Part shown: in pieces, positions 1 to 5,509 of the stretch
Numbering within the stretch: position 1 is the stretch's first letter
Layout: the number at the start of each line of letters is the position of its first letter
Assembly (NCBI GenBank): GCA_041917975.1
Contig: JAYRWN010000131.1
Location: 1-5,740 of the forward strand
Direction of reading: 5' to 3'
DNA: 5,740 nucleotides
From: JAYRWN01 sp041917975
GTDB lineage: Bacteria; Bacteroidota; Bacteroidia; Chitinophagales; Saprospiraceae
The notes under the pieces: model-generated
Told to the model about the DNA's origin: nothing
The model's input: only the letters and a program-made list of their open reading frames with translations
Database searches by the model: none
Translations under genes and position numbers: made by a program

Positions 1-176
1 AGCGACAGGTTACGCTGTTTAGGATCAGTCGTTTCGGCGAAGCCTTCACCATGGATAACTTTGCCATCATCTATGGCTGAAATGGTTTCGTAACGGATGG
101 TATTAAACAAGATGCCATCCGGAGTACAGGACATGAAAATCCCGATTAATAATATGAAAATAAATTTTTCCTGCAT
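1..176 (-). CDS. Putative lipoprotein, N-terminal part only (runs off the left edge)
   Basis: This is an open frame on the minus strand with no stop before the window ends, giving 58 complete codons. The translation begins MQEKFIFILLIGIFMSC, which is a short lysine-containing n-region, a hydrophobic core of about 10 residues and a lipobox-like FMSC with Cys17 as the likely lipidated residue. The -3 Phe and -2 Met are not canonical, so signal peptidase II processing is likely rather than certain. The mature part visible (TPDGILFNTIRYETI..., then an acidic and polar stretch) matches no family I recognise. The start is well supported: an in-frame TAA lies about 20 bases upstream (195-197) and there is no other ATG between. 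No Shine-Dalgarno site is visible, which is common in Bacteroidota. It is in the same orientation as the DUF2167 gene but 256 bases away, so it probably has its own promoter. Confidence 0.7.
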   Translation of the reverse strand, partial: MQEKFIFILLIGIFMSCTPDGILFNTIRYETISAIDDGKVIHGEGFAETTDPKQRNLS

Positions 177-432
177 GATAAGATTGAGAATTAATTAATA
201 ATTACGCCCTGTTGATGAGGTGGCGTGCATTTGAATGGTTTAATAAATTAGTTTTTTATCAATAATATCTTGCCCATTTAAGGTAAAATAATTAGGTTGA
301 CTAATTTTAATGAGTCTCCGATGTTTATAAGTTATTCCAGTCAAACAAGTTTGACCTAACCATTTTGAATTTTAAATTGCCACACTCATAACAAACATTC
401 ACTCAAATTTATTCGGTTGAAATTCGGTCGAT
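177..432. other. AT-rich intergenic region between two minus-strand genes
   Basis: This stretch lies downstream of the DUF2167 stop and upstream of the partial lipoprotein gene, so it should hold the end of one transcript and the promoter of the other. Both strands are broken by frequent stops and I see no credible short gene. It contains a perfect palindrome (340-355) and a near-perfect direct repeat, ATTCGGTTGA (411-420) and ATTCGGTCGA (422-431), directly after the DUF2167 stop. I see no GC-rich hairpin with a T-run that would count as an intrinsic terminator, and no convincing TAnnTTTG promoter on the minus strand. Confidence 0.6.
340..355. repeat. Perfect inverted repeat GTCAAAC-AA-GTTTGAC
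   Basis: Seven-base arms are separated by two bases, giving a 16-bp perfect dyad in an otherwise AT-rich gap. The two-base spacer and the lack of a T-run on either side make a dimeric regulator site more plausible than a terminator. It lies about 165 bases upstream of the partial lipoprotein start on the minus strand, rather far for a simple operator. A perfect 7+7 match can occur by chance in AT-rich DNA, so function is unproven. Confidence 0.35.
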
Positions 433-1356
433 TTAGGAATTATTTGTTTCCTCTTTTTTATTTTTACCGGACATCCATCGGCGAAGGCCGGCCAATACAG
501 CCACCGCTCCAAGAGCTAATAATTTCCAGGATTTTAATATTATGGCCAGGATACCTGCTTTAGCCAAAACCTTTCCGGCAATTAATCCGCCGATGCCATA
601 GGCGGCTACTTTATCTAATTTAGGATTAAAATCCGAATAACTATGACCTGAGTTAAAATTTACTGCGGTCAAAATTTGGTCGACGTCAGCCTTAAATTGT
701 GGAAGAATATCCATGTTACCAATGGCATTGAGCACCAGATAACCCTTCCGTCCTAAAATGCGGATATTATAATTTAAGGTATTTACTTCACTGTCGCCGA
801 ATTTTAGTTCTTTGGCCCAGTGCAATTTTTTTTGCTCATCATCATAAAACGGTGGACTGGCCCAGGCTATTAATTGTACTGAGTCGTAACCCTGTTTGAT
901 CCGTTCTTCATTGGTTGATTCTACATCCTTTTGCATGGTTTCCAACAACTCGGTGTAATCAATCTTTTTTGCGTCTTTATCTTTGACATAACCTTCTTCT
1001 TCAAAATTTATTTCTACCACATAACTGTCTGAAGCGTTTAAAGAAAATGCCACTGGAACTAACATACCCCAACTATCACTCGGGGGATTATTCCAAATGT
1101 CGGTAAGTATCATCTTGGCTTGTTCAGCATTAATGTATTTGAAGCCATCCGGGACCACCAGATGAGCTTCACCCTGACCCAAAGTAATTTGGCCGGTTTG
1201 GTACGAGATGGTTTTATCTATCGAATCCAGGTAATTCTGGTATTGCATGATCATTTCGGTGAGTTGCAGACTATCTGGTTCTTCTTCGGTGGATTGACTA
1301 AACATTGGGTGAATTACCAAAAATAAAACCGTGATCATGAGGGGGGAGATTTTCAT
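433..1356 (-). CDS. DUF2167 family membrane-anchored envelope protein
   Basis: A 307-residue protein of the DUF2167 family, whose biochemical role is unknown. Residues 1-21 (MKISPLMITVLFLVI... ending near MFSQ) form a signal peptide. The family pattern follows in order: GQGEAHLVVPDGFKYI (about 60-75), a GYVKD motif (122-126), an aromatic SPPFYDDEQKKLHWA block (167-181) and LNYNIRILGRKGYLVLNA (194-211). The C-terminus (about 252-291) is a glycine/alanine-rich hydrophobic segment ending in RRW and a lysine-rich tail, consistent with an inner-membrane anchor and the main domain in the periplasm. Reading extends to a TTG at 1383, but ATG at 1356 puts the signal peptide at the N-terminus and is the better start; neither has a Shine-Dalgarno site. 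The length is typical for the family. It is divergent from the TIM-barrel gene and shows no functional link with its neighbours. Confidence 0.85.
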   Translation of the reverse strand: MKISPLMITVLFLVIHPMFSQSTEEEPDSLQLTEMIMQYQNYLDSIDKTISYQTGQITLGQGEAHLVVPDGFKYINAEQAKMILTDIWNNPPSDSWGMLVPVAFSLNASDSYVVEINFEEEGYVKDKDAKKIDYTELLETMQKDVESTNEERIKQGYDSVQLIAWASPPFYDDEQKKLHWAKELKFGDSEVNTLNYNIRILGRKGYLVLNAIGNMDILPQFKADVDQILTAVNFNSGHSYSDFNPKLDKVAAYGIGGLIAGKVLAKAGILAIILKSWKLLALGAVAVLAGLRRWMSGKNKKEETNNS

Positions 1357-1668
1357 AATGAGATGTATTTTTTGGATGAACAATAGGTGAAACTAATTAA
1401 TCATTATGGTGTAAACAATCTTTTGAATGCACTTTAACACCTTTAGACACCTACATTTAACTATATCAGGCAAATCATGTCCCATCAAGTGCCCATAGAA
1501 GCTTATGGTTCTCCGGACTGATTATTTCGGAATGACCTTTAGCCGATATCTCTTGGTTGTTTATTACCTGGCGCAGACTTTAAAAAACAGGACTTTTTAA
1601 GCGATAGCGGGTGTTGATTCATCACACCATTTTTTGTACATTGAGGGGTAAATTGAAAAAGGAACTAT
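1357..1668. other. Divergent intergenic region
   Basis: It separates the minus-strand DUF2167 gene from the plus-strand TIM-barrel gene and must carry promoters for both. Visible structure includes an imperfect tandem repeat, CTTTAACAC (1432-1440) then CTTTAGACAC (1441-1450); an A/T-only inverted repeat, TTAAAAA (1580-1586) and TTTTTAA (1594-1600), around a 7-base loop; and a weak promoter-like pair at 1614-1644. I see no coding frame with plausible composition and no RNA gene. Confidence 0.6.
1614..1644 (+). promoter_or_regulatory. Weak candidate Bacteroidota-type promoter for the TIM-barrel gene
   Basis: A TTG at 1614-1616 is followed after 20 bases by TACATTGA (1637-1644), which partly matches the TAnnTTTG -7 element (4 of 6 defined bases). 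The spacing is the same as in the better candidates upstream of grpE and of the last gene. Transcription would begin about 15-20 bases before the ATG. The -7 match is poor, so this is only suggestive. Confidence 0.2.
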
Positions 1669-2544
1669 ATGAAAAAAGAATCACGTCGTTCGATATTAAA
1701 GAGAATGGCTGCCGGAAGTAGTTTGATGTTGGGAGCCACGCTGCCTCTGTCGGCTGAAAATCAAGCCGGTCCGCTTAATTTAAAGGGTCGTATTAACCAT
1801 TCGGTTTGCCGCTGGACTTATAATTCATTAACCTTGGATCAATTGTGTCAGGCGGTGAAAGACATTGGTTTTTCAGCTATCGATTTGATTCCGCCTTCCG
1901 GATGGCCTACCTTAAAAAAATACGGCATTCATTGTTCCATGTGTAATGGTGAGGAAATTAATATTCCGGATGGTTGGAATGAACCGAAAAACCATGAAAA
2001 ACTGATTAAAGAATATGCTGCGCTGATTCCCCAGGTGGCGGAAGGCGGATATAAAAACCTAATATGTTTCAGTGGTAACCGCCGGGGGATGGATGATGTG
2101 ACCGGGATGAAAAACTGTATCACCGGGTTAAAAAACATTATGCCTCTGGCAGAAAAACACGGGGTCATGATAATTATGGAATTATTGAATAGTAAAGTAG
2201 ACCATAAAGATTACATGTGTGATAAATCAGGCTGGGGTGTTGAGTTGTGCAAACAGTTGGGCTCGCCTAATTTTAAATTGCTTTACGACATTTACCATAT
2301 GCAGATCGATGAGGGAGACATCATTCGCACCATCAAGGCTAATTATCAATATTTTGGGCATTACCATACGGGAGGAAACCCTGGTCGTCATGAAATAGAC
2401 GACACTCAGGAAATCTATTACCCGGCGGTAATGCGAGCCATCGTGGAGACAGGGTACAAAGGTCATGTAGCCCAGGAATTTATTCCGGTCCGTGAGGATA
2501 AATTAGCTTCTCTGCGTCAGGCGGTGGCCCTCTGTGATGTCTAG
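1669..2544 (+). CDS. Tat-signal TIM-barrel protein, hydroxypyruvate isomerase-like (sugar isomerase/epimerase fold)
   Basis: A 291-residue protein of the xylose isomerase-like TIM-barrel superfamily, closest to the hydroxypyruvate isomerase (Hyi) branch. The N-terminus SRRSILKRMAAGSSLMLGA fits a twin-arginine signal (RR at 6-7, hydrophobic stretch 14-23), so it is probably exported folded. The barrel starts near residue 43 (NHSVCRWTYNSLTLDQLC). Likely metal and catalytic positions are E171 (IIMELLN), D207 and H210 (LLYDIYHMQ), H231/H233 (GHYHTGGNPGRHEID) and E270 (VAQEFIP). The NPGRHE stretch aligns with the Hyi motif, but Hyi has a metal-ligand glutamine where this protein has H233. The true substrate is not known; exported Bacteroidota homologues usually go by the generic family name. 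An AAGGA (1659-1663) five bases before ATG supports the start. A thioredoxin-like gene follows after 61 bases. Confidence 0.82.
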   Translation: MKKESRRSILKRMAAGSSLMLGATLPLSAENQAGPLNLKGRINHSVCRWTYNSLTLDQLCQAVKDIGFSAIDLIPPSGWPTLKKYGIHCSMCNGEEINIPDGWNEPKNHEKLIKEYAALIPQVAEGGYKNLICFSGNRRGMDDVTGMKNCITGLKNIMPLAEKHGVMIIMELLNSKVDHKDYMCDKSGWGVELCKQLGSPNFKLLYDIYHMQIDEGDIIRTIKANYQYFGHYHTGGNPGRHEIDDTQEIYYPAVMRAIVETGYKGHVAQEFIPVREDKLASLRQAVALCDV

Positions 2545-2605
2545 TGAACCGCATTACTGAACTTCAGCGGGTCTGAATTCGTTATAAGGGGACAAAAAAA
2601 GGAAT

Positions 2606-3121
2606 ATGCATGTGATCAAAAGCATGGCGGCAGTGATTATCTTTTACCTGCTGTTTTTGCTGGCCCGGAATTGGTATTTGCAAACCAGTCAGACGGAAGG
2701 GAATCAGGCTCCGGGCATTCAGACCATGTTAGCGGATGGAAAGACTTTTAACTTGGAAGAATTACGGGGTCAGCACGTTTTAGTTGATTTCTGGGGTAGT
2801 TGGTGCAGCCCTTGCCGCAAACAAAATCCGCATTGGGTACAATTGTATCAGCAATTAAAACAAGAACAGCCTCTGCCCCTGGAATTTGTGAGTATAGGAT
2901 TGGAATATGACACGGCCGCCTATCAGGTCGCTCTTAAAAAGGATGGCTTAAGCTGGCCGTATCAAATCATCGAAACGCCGGCATTTAAAGGACCGATTGC
3001 CAAAGCGTATGATGTAAAAGAGATTCCGTCCACGTTTCTTCTGGATCCCGCAGGAAAAATTGTCCTGATCAATCCTGACCCTGCCCGGATAATCCGTTAT
3101 TTTGACCAGCTAAATCGTTAA
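2606..3121 (+). CDS. Membrane-anchored TlpA-like thioredoxin-fold protein (WCSPC)
   Basis: A 171-residue thiol-disulfide protein of the TlpA/ResA/AhpC-TSA-like group. Residues 7-21 form one hydrophobic helix, followed by RNW, that should anchor the protein with its domain in the periplasm. The domain starts at about 34 (NQAPGIQTMLADGKTFNLEE), with the active site W66-C67-S68-P69-C70 and the cis-proline in EIPSTF (P141), then the final strands TFLLDPAGKIVLI. CSPC is common in Bacteroidota TlpA-like reductases. Partners could be apocytochromes or other envelope thiol proteins; the sequence does not tell. The start is uncertain: an AAGGA (2599-2603) lies only two bases before ATG 2606 but eight before an in-frame GTG at 2612 (codon 3), and ATG 2624 is also possible. 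All choices keep most of the anchor. It lies 61 bases after the TIM-barrel gene and 76 bases before grpE. Confidence 0.88.
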   Translation: MHVIKSMAAVIIFYLLFLLARNWYLQTSQTEGNQAPGIQTMLADGKTFNLEELRGQHVLVDFWGSWCSPCRKQNPHWVQLYQQLKQEQPLPLEFVSIGLEYDTAAYQVALKKDGLSWPYQIIETPAFKGPIAKAYDVKEIPSTFLLDPAGKIVLINPDPARIIRYFDQLNR

Positions 3122-3126
3122 AACGC

Positions 3127-3156
3127 TGCCAATTTGGCGGATTATGGCAATTGGCA
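3127..3156. repeat. Inverted repeat TGCCAATT-N14-AATTGGCA upstream of grpE
   Basis: Perfect eight-base arms lie at 3127-3134 and 3149-3156. The left part also forms a second smaller dyad, GCCAA-T-TTGGC (3128-3138), so several half-sites of the form TTGGC/GCCAA are packed together. It lies between the thioredoxin stop and the preferred grpE ATG, just before a promoter-like TTG at 3163. It does not resemble CIRCE (TTAGCACTC-N9-GAGTGCTAA). No T-run follows it, so it is unlikely to be a standard terminator. A regulator binding site is the more attractive reading. Confidence 0.4.
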
Positions 3157-3162
3157 AGTTAA

Positions 3163-3193
3163 TTGAAAGCATACTGACAAAACTATATACTTG
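3163..3193 (+). promoter_or_regulatory. Candidate promoter for grpE-dnaJ-gldH (TTG-N20-TATACTTG)
   Basis: TTG at 3163-3165 is separated by 20 bases from TATACTTG (3186-3193), which matches the Bacteroidota -7 consensus TAnnTTTG at 5 of 6 defined bases. If used, transcription would start near the ATG at 3198, giving a very short or absent leader. That would support 3198 rather than 3144 as the grpE start. This is pattern matching only. Confidence 0.35.
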
Positions 3194-3197
3194 TGTC

Positions 3198-3743
3198 ATG
3201 GAAAATAAACATGATTCCGTTACTGATGAAACCTTACAGGAAGAAACCAAAGCCAATGAAGCTGTTCAGGATGAGCAGTCTGAAGCTGAGCAAAAAAATG
3301 AGTTGGCTGAATTGACCGAGCAGGTCAACGAATTAAAAGACAAATATCTTCGACAGGTAGCCGAATTTGAAAATTTCAAAAAACGCACCGTCAAAGAAAA
3401 ATTGGACTTATTAAAAACCGCCGCTCAGGATACCATTGTCGCTTTATTGCCTGTTCTCGATGATTTTGAACGGGCAAAGAAGAGTGCAGAAGAAGGTTTA
3501 ACCGGTGAAGTTTTTAGCGATGGTGTCCGCCTGGTGCACAATAAACTTAATAGTATTTTGGAGCAAAAAGGTCTGAAGGTTATGGAGTCTAACGGCCAAC
3601 CATTTAATCCCGAAATGCATGAAGCGGTCACCGAAATTCCTGCCGGTGATGAGCTCAAAGGTAAAGTAGTGGATACGATAGAAAAGGGTTATTATCTGCA
3701 GGATAAACTCATCCGGTACGCCAAAGTGGTGGTCGGTAAATAA
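3198..3743 (+). CDS. grpE: GrpE, nucleotide exchange factor for DnaK
   Basis: GrpE releases ADP from DnaK and so drives substrate release in the cytoplasmic Hsp70 cycle. The 181-residue protein has an acidic, low-complexity N-terminus (1-35), a long coiled coil (about 36-75) containing AEFENFKKR (55-63), the four-helix-bundle segment LLPVLDDFERA (83-93), and the beta-wing domain with FNPEMHEAV (136-144) and the family signature GYYLQDKLIRYAKVVV (164-179). The frame is open back to ATG 3144, which would add 18 residues (MAIGKLIESILTKLYTCV) with a hydrophobic character unlike GrpE N-termini. That alternative start also lies inside the inverted repeat, so 3198 is preferred, although neither start has a Shine-Dalgarno site. 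dnaJ follows after 9 bases, a tight pairing seen in many Bacteroidota. dnaK is not in the window. Confidence 0.95.
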   Translation: MENKHDSVTDETLQEETKANEAVQDEQSEAEQKNELAELTEQVNELKDKYLRQVAEFENFKKRTVKEKLDLLKTAAQDTIVALLPVLDDFERAKKSAEEGLTGEVFSDGVRLVHNKLNSILEQKGLKVMESNGQPFNPEMHEAVTEIPAGDELKGKVVDTIEKGYYLQDKLIRYAKVVVGK

Positions 3744-3752
3744 TATTGCAAC

Positions 3753-4916
3753 ATGGCAAAAAGAGATTTTTATGACATATTGGGCGTCGATCGTAATGCG
3801 GATGAGGCGAGTATAAAAAAAGCCTACCGTTCGGTAGCGATGAAATATCATCCCGACCGCAATCCCGGTAATAAAGAAGCAGAGGAGAAATTTAAAGAAG
3901 CCGCTGAAGCTTATGAAGTACTCAGCGATGCGGATAAAAAAGCCCGCTATGACCGTTATGGTCATGCCGGTGTAGACCCTAACGGCGGATTTGGCGGTGG
4001 CGGCGGTCACATGAATATGGATGATATCTTCCGTCAGTTTGGGGATATTTTTTCGGATTCACCTTTTGAAGCCTTTTTTGGCCAATCCAAAGGTGGGGGA
4101 GGACGCGGAGGACAAAGTCAGGGTCAAAAAGGGTCTAACCTGCGTATCAACGTTCCTCTGACCTTAGAGGAAATCCATAGTGGTACATCTAAACGGATAA
4201 AAGTAAAAAAACAAGTTGCTTGCAGCACCTGCCGGGGAAGTGGTGCTAAGGATGCCAGCTCGGTACGTACGTGCAGCACCTGTAATGGTTCAGGTTATGT
4301 ACGGCAGATCCGCAATACTTTTCTTGGACAGATGCAAACCACCAGTGCTTGTCCGACCTGTAACGGCAGCGGACAAATGGTGACCGCAAACTGCAACGCC
4401 TGTAAAGGGGAAGGTCGGGTGTACGGCGAAGAAATGATCGACATCGACATTCCGGCCGGTGTGGAGCAAGACATGCAACTATCCATGCGTGGTAAGGGGA
4501 ATGCGGGGCTGAAAGGTGGGCCCAACGGCGATTTGCTCATCCACATCAAAGAAAATCCCCATGAGCATTTGGAGCGCGATGGGCAAAACCTGGTGTACGA
4601 ATTGTTCATCAATTTTGCCGATGCAGCACTGGGTAGCTCGGTAGAAGTGCCTACCTTATCCGGTCCGGTGAAAATAAAAATCCCACCGGGGACCCAATCC
4701 GGTAAAATTTTCCGTTTACAAGGGAAAGGTCTTCCTTCGGTGCAATCTTATAACCATGGTGATCAGCTCATTCATGTCAACATCTGGACGCCAAAAACTT
4801 TGAATGAAGAAGAGAAACTGGTGTTGGAACGCATGCGCCACTTGCCAAATTTTGAGCCTAAACCAGGCAAAACCGAGCGCGGATTTTTTGAAAAAATGCG
4901 CGATTATTTTAAATAA
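3753..4916 (+). CDS. dnaJ: DnaJ (Hsp40), type I co-chaperone of DnaK
   Basis: DnaJ delivers unfolded clients to DnaK and stimulates its ATPase through the J domain. At 387 residues it is of normal length and has the full type I layout. The J domain (about 4-70) carries HPD at 33-35. A Gly/Phe-rich linker (about 77-123) contains DIFRQFGDIF and a second glycine cluster. The zinc region has four CxxCxGxG repeats: C157/C160, C174/C177, C200/C203 and C214/C217, all intact, so two zinc sites are expected. The client-binding C-terminal domains run from about 225 to 350, including IPPGTQSGKIFRLQGKG (310-326). The end (GFFEKMRDYFK) is usual for the family. The start ATG lies 9 bases after grpE with no Shine-Dalgarno site, so translation may be coupled to grpE. 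The stop lies 6 bases before gldH. Confidence 0.97.
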   Translation: MAKRDFYDILGVDRNADEASIKKAYRSVAMKYHPDRNPGNKEAEEKFKEAAEAYEVLSDADKKARYDRYGHAGVDPNGGFGGGGGHMNMDDIFRQFGDIFSDSPFEAFFGQSKGGGGRGGQSQGQKGSNLRINVPLTLEEIHSGTSKRIKVKKQVACSTCRGSGAKDASSVRTCSTCNGSGYVRQIRNTFLGQMQTTSACPTCNGSGQMVTANCNACKGEGRVYGEEMIDIDIPAGVEQDMQLSMRGKGNAGLKGGPNGDLLIHIKENPHEHLERDGQNLVYELFINFADAALGSSVEVPTLSGPVKIKIPPGTQSGKIFRLQGKGLPSVQSYNHGDQLIHVNIWTPKTLNEEEKLVLERMRHLPNFEPKPGKTERGFFEKMRDYFK

Positions 4917-4922
4917 CCGCAC

Positions 4923-5441
4923 ATGGCCCATAGCGAAGATCAGCACGTTATTAATGCGCCCTTTCCGGTTAGGATTGTTTTATTTATATTAATGCTGTTG
5001 GTTATAACCTTAAGCGCCTGCGGACCGCAAGTGGTTTATCAGGAACAAAAATCAATATCACCAGAGGGCTGGGCGTTCGGAGCTCAGGTCTGTTTTCCAT
5101 TTGAAATTAAGGACACATTGCCCTTATATGAACTGAAGTTAGACGTAACCACTGCCGAGGCTTATAAATACCAAAACGTTTACGTCAGAATACACACTAC
5201 CTTTCCCCACCAGGTGCCCGCGGCCCAAGTGCTCAGTTTGGAGTTGCGCGATGCCACGGGTTTAGCCAAGGGTCGTTGCAGCGGAGAGCGCTGTGTTACC
5301 ACCATTCCCCTGCAGGAAAATGTTTTTTTTAGTGCGGTGGGCAATTACAGCATTTGCTTCGAACCATACATGCGCGATACGGTGGTGACTGGCGTGGAAA
5401 GTATGGAACTGCGCCTGATCCGGAAAAAAGAAGGCAGGTAA
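4923..5441 (+). CDS. gldH: GldH-like gliding motility lipoprotein
   Basis: GldH is an envelope lipoprotein needed for gliding in Flavobacterium johnsoniae and belongs to the Gld set linked to type IX secretion; its biochemical role is unknown. The 172-residue product has an unusually long n-region (1-17), a hydrophobic core (18-30) and lipobox LSAC with lipidated C33. Family features follow: VVYQEQKSISPEGW (37-50), FPFEIKDTLPLYELKLDV (58-75), YKYQNVYVRIHTTFP (81-95), LELRDATG (106-113) and GNYSICFEPYMRD (140-152). The usual Gly-Trp-containing segment after the LxD-xxG turn is replaced by AKGRCSGERCV, with C119 and C124. C57 and C145 are further cysteines in the mature part. It starts 6 bases after dnaJ without a Shine-Dalgarno site, so it is in the grpE-dnaJ operon. 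Identification rests on motif pattern and length, not on a search. Confidence 0.85.
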   Translation: MAHSEDQHVINAPFPVRIVLFILMLLVITLSACGPQVVYQEQKSISPEGWAFGAQVCFPFEIKDTLPLYELKLDVTTAEAYKYQNVYVRIHTTFPHQVPAAQVLSLELRDATGLAKGRCSGERCVTTIPLQENVFFSAVGNYSICFEPYMRDTVVTGVESMELRLIRKKEGR

Positions 5442-5449
5442 TACACCTG
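5435..5449 (+). terminator. Small hairpin over the gldH stop, possible weak terminator
   Basis: CAGGT (5435-5439) and ACCTG (5445-5449) form a perfect five-base stem with a five-base loop that includes most of the gldH TAA stop. AT-rich sequence follows, including the palindrome GAAATATTTC (5449-5458), but there is no clean T-run. A promoter-like element begins at 5461, so an operon end here would make sense. The hairpin is too short to be convincing alone. Confidence 0.25.
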
Positions 5450-5460
5450 AAATATTTCTA

Positions 5461-5492
5461 TTTGCTTGGAATGATAATTATATTTTATTTTG
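5461..5492 (+). promoter_or_regulatory. Candidate Bacteroidota-type promoter (TTTG-N20-TTATTTTG)
   Basis: TTTG at 5461-5464 is followed after 20 bases by TTATTTTG (5485-5492), matching TAnnTTTG at 5 of 6 defined bases. It sits in the 68-base gap between gldH and the next gene, giving a predicted leader of roughly 10-15 bases before the ATG at 5510. This is the best promoter match in the window, and it suggests the last gene can be transcribed independently of the grpE-dnaJ-gldH unit. Confidence 0.4.
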
Positions 5493-5509
5493 CATGAAAC
5501 TAAATCTTG

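Noticed and set aside
1120..1326. 68-codon plus-strand frame inside the DUF2167 gene
   Set aside because: It is antisense to a well-supported gene, has no ribosome binding site and no recognisable motif.
1389..1418. Minus-strand promoter-like pair TTG-N19-TTAGTTTC upstream of the DUF2167 gene
   Set aside because: Only 4 of 6 defined -7 bases match; similar weak matches are expected by chance in AT-rich DNA.
1580..1600. TTAAAAA-N7-TTTTTAA inverted repeat as a terminator
   Set aside because: The stem is only A/T pairs and has no T-run after it; it lies upstream of genes on both sides, where a terminator is not needed.
2549..2570. Possible hairpin between the TIM-barrel and thioredoxin genes (CCGC...GCGG, CTGAA-C-TTCAG)
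   Set aside because: The stems are 4-5 bases with poor loops and no T-run; read-through into the thioredoxin gene is just as likely.
3124..3156. CIRCE/HrcA operator before grpE
   Set aside because: The dyad sequence and 14-base spacing do not match TTAGCACTC-N9-GAGTGCTAA.
3498..4010. 170-codon open frame on the minus strand opposite grpE and dnaJ
   Set aside because: It lies antisense to two unmistakable conserved genes, straddles their junction, and its translation resembles no known family; it is a shadow of the coding strand.
4207..4425. Repeated CxxCxGxG coding units in dnaJ as a DNA repeat
   Set aside because: These are the normal four zinc-binding motifs of type I DnaJ, explained by protein structure.
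4295..4612. 105-codon minus-strand frame opposite the dnaJ zinc-finger region
   Set aside because: Its cysteine/proline-rich composition is a by-product of the repeated CxxCxGxG codons on the other strand.
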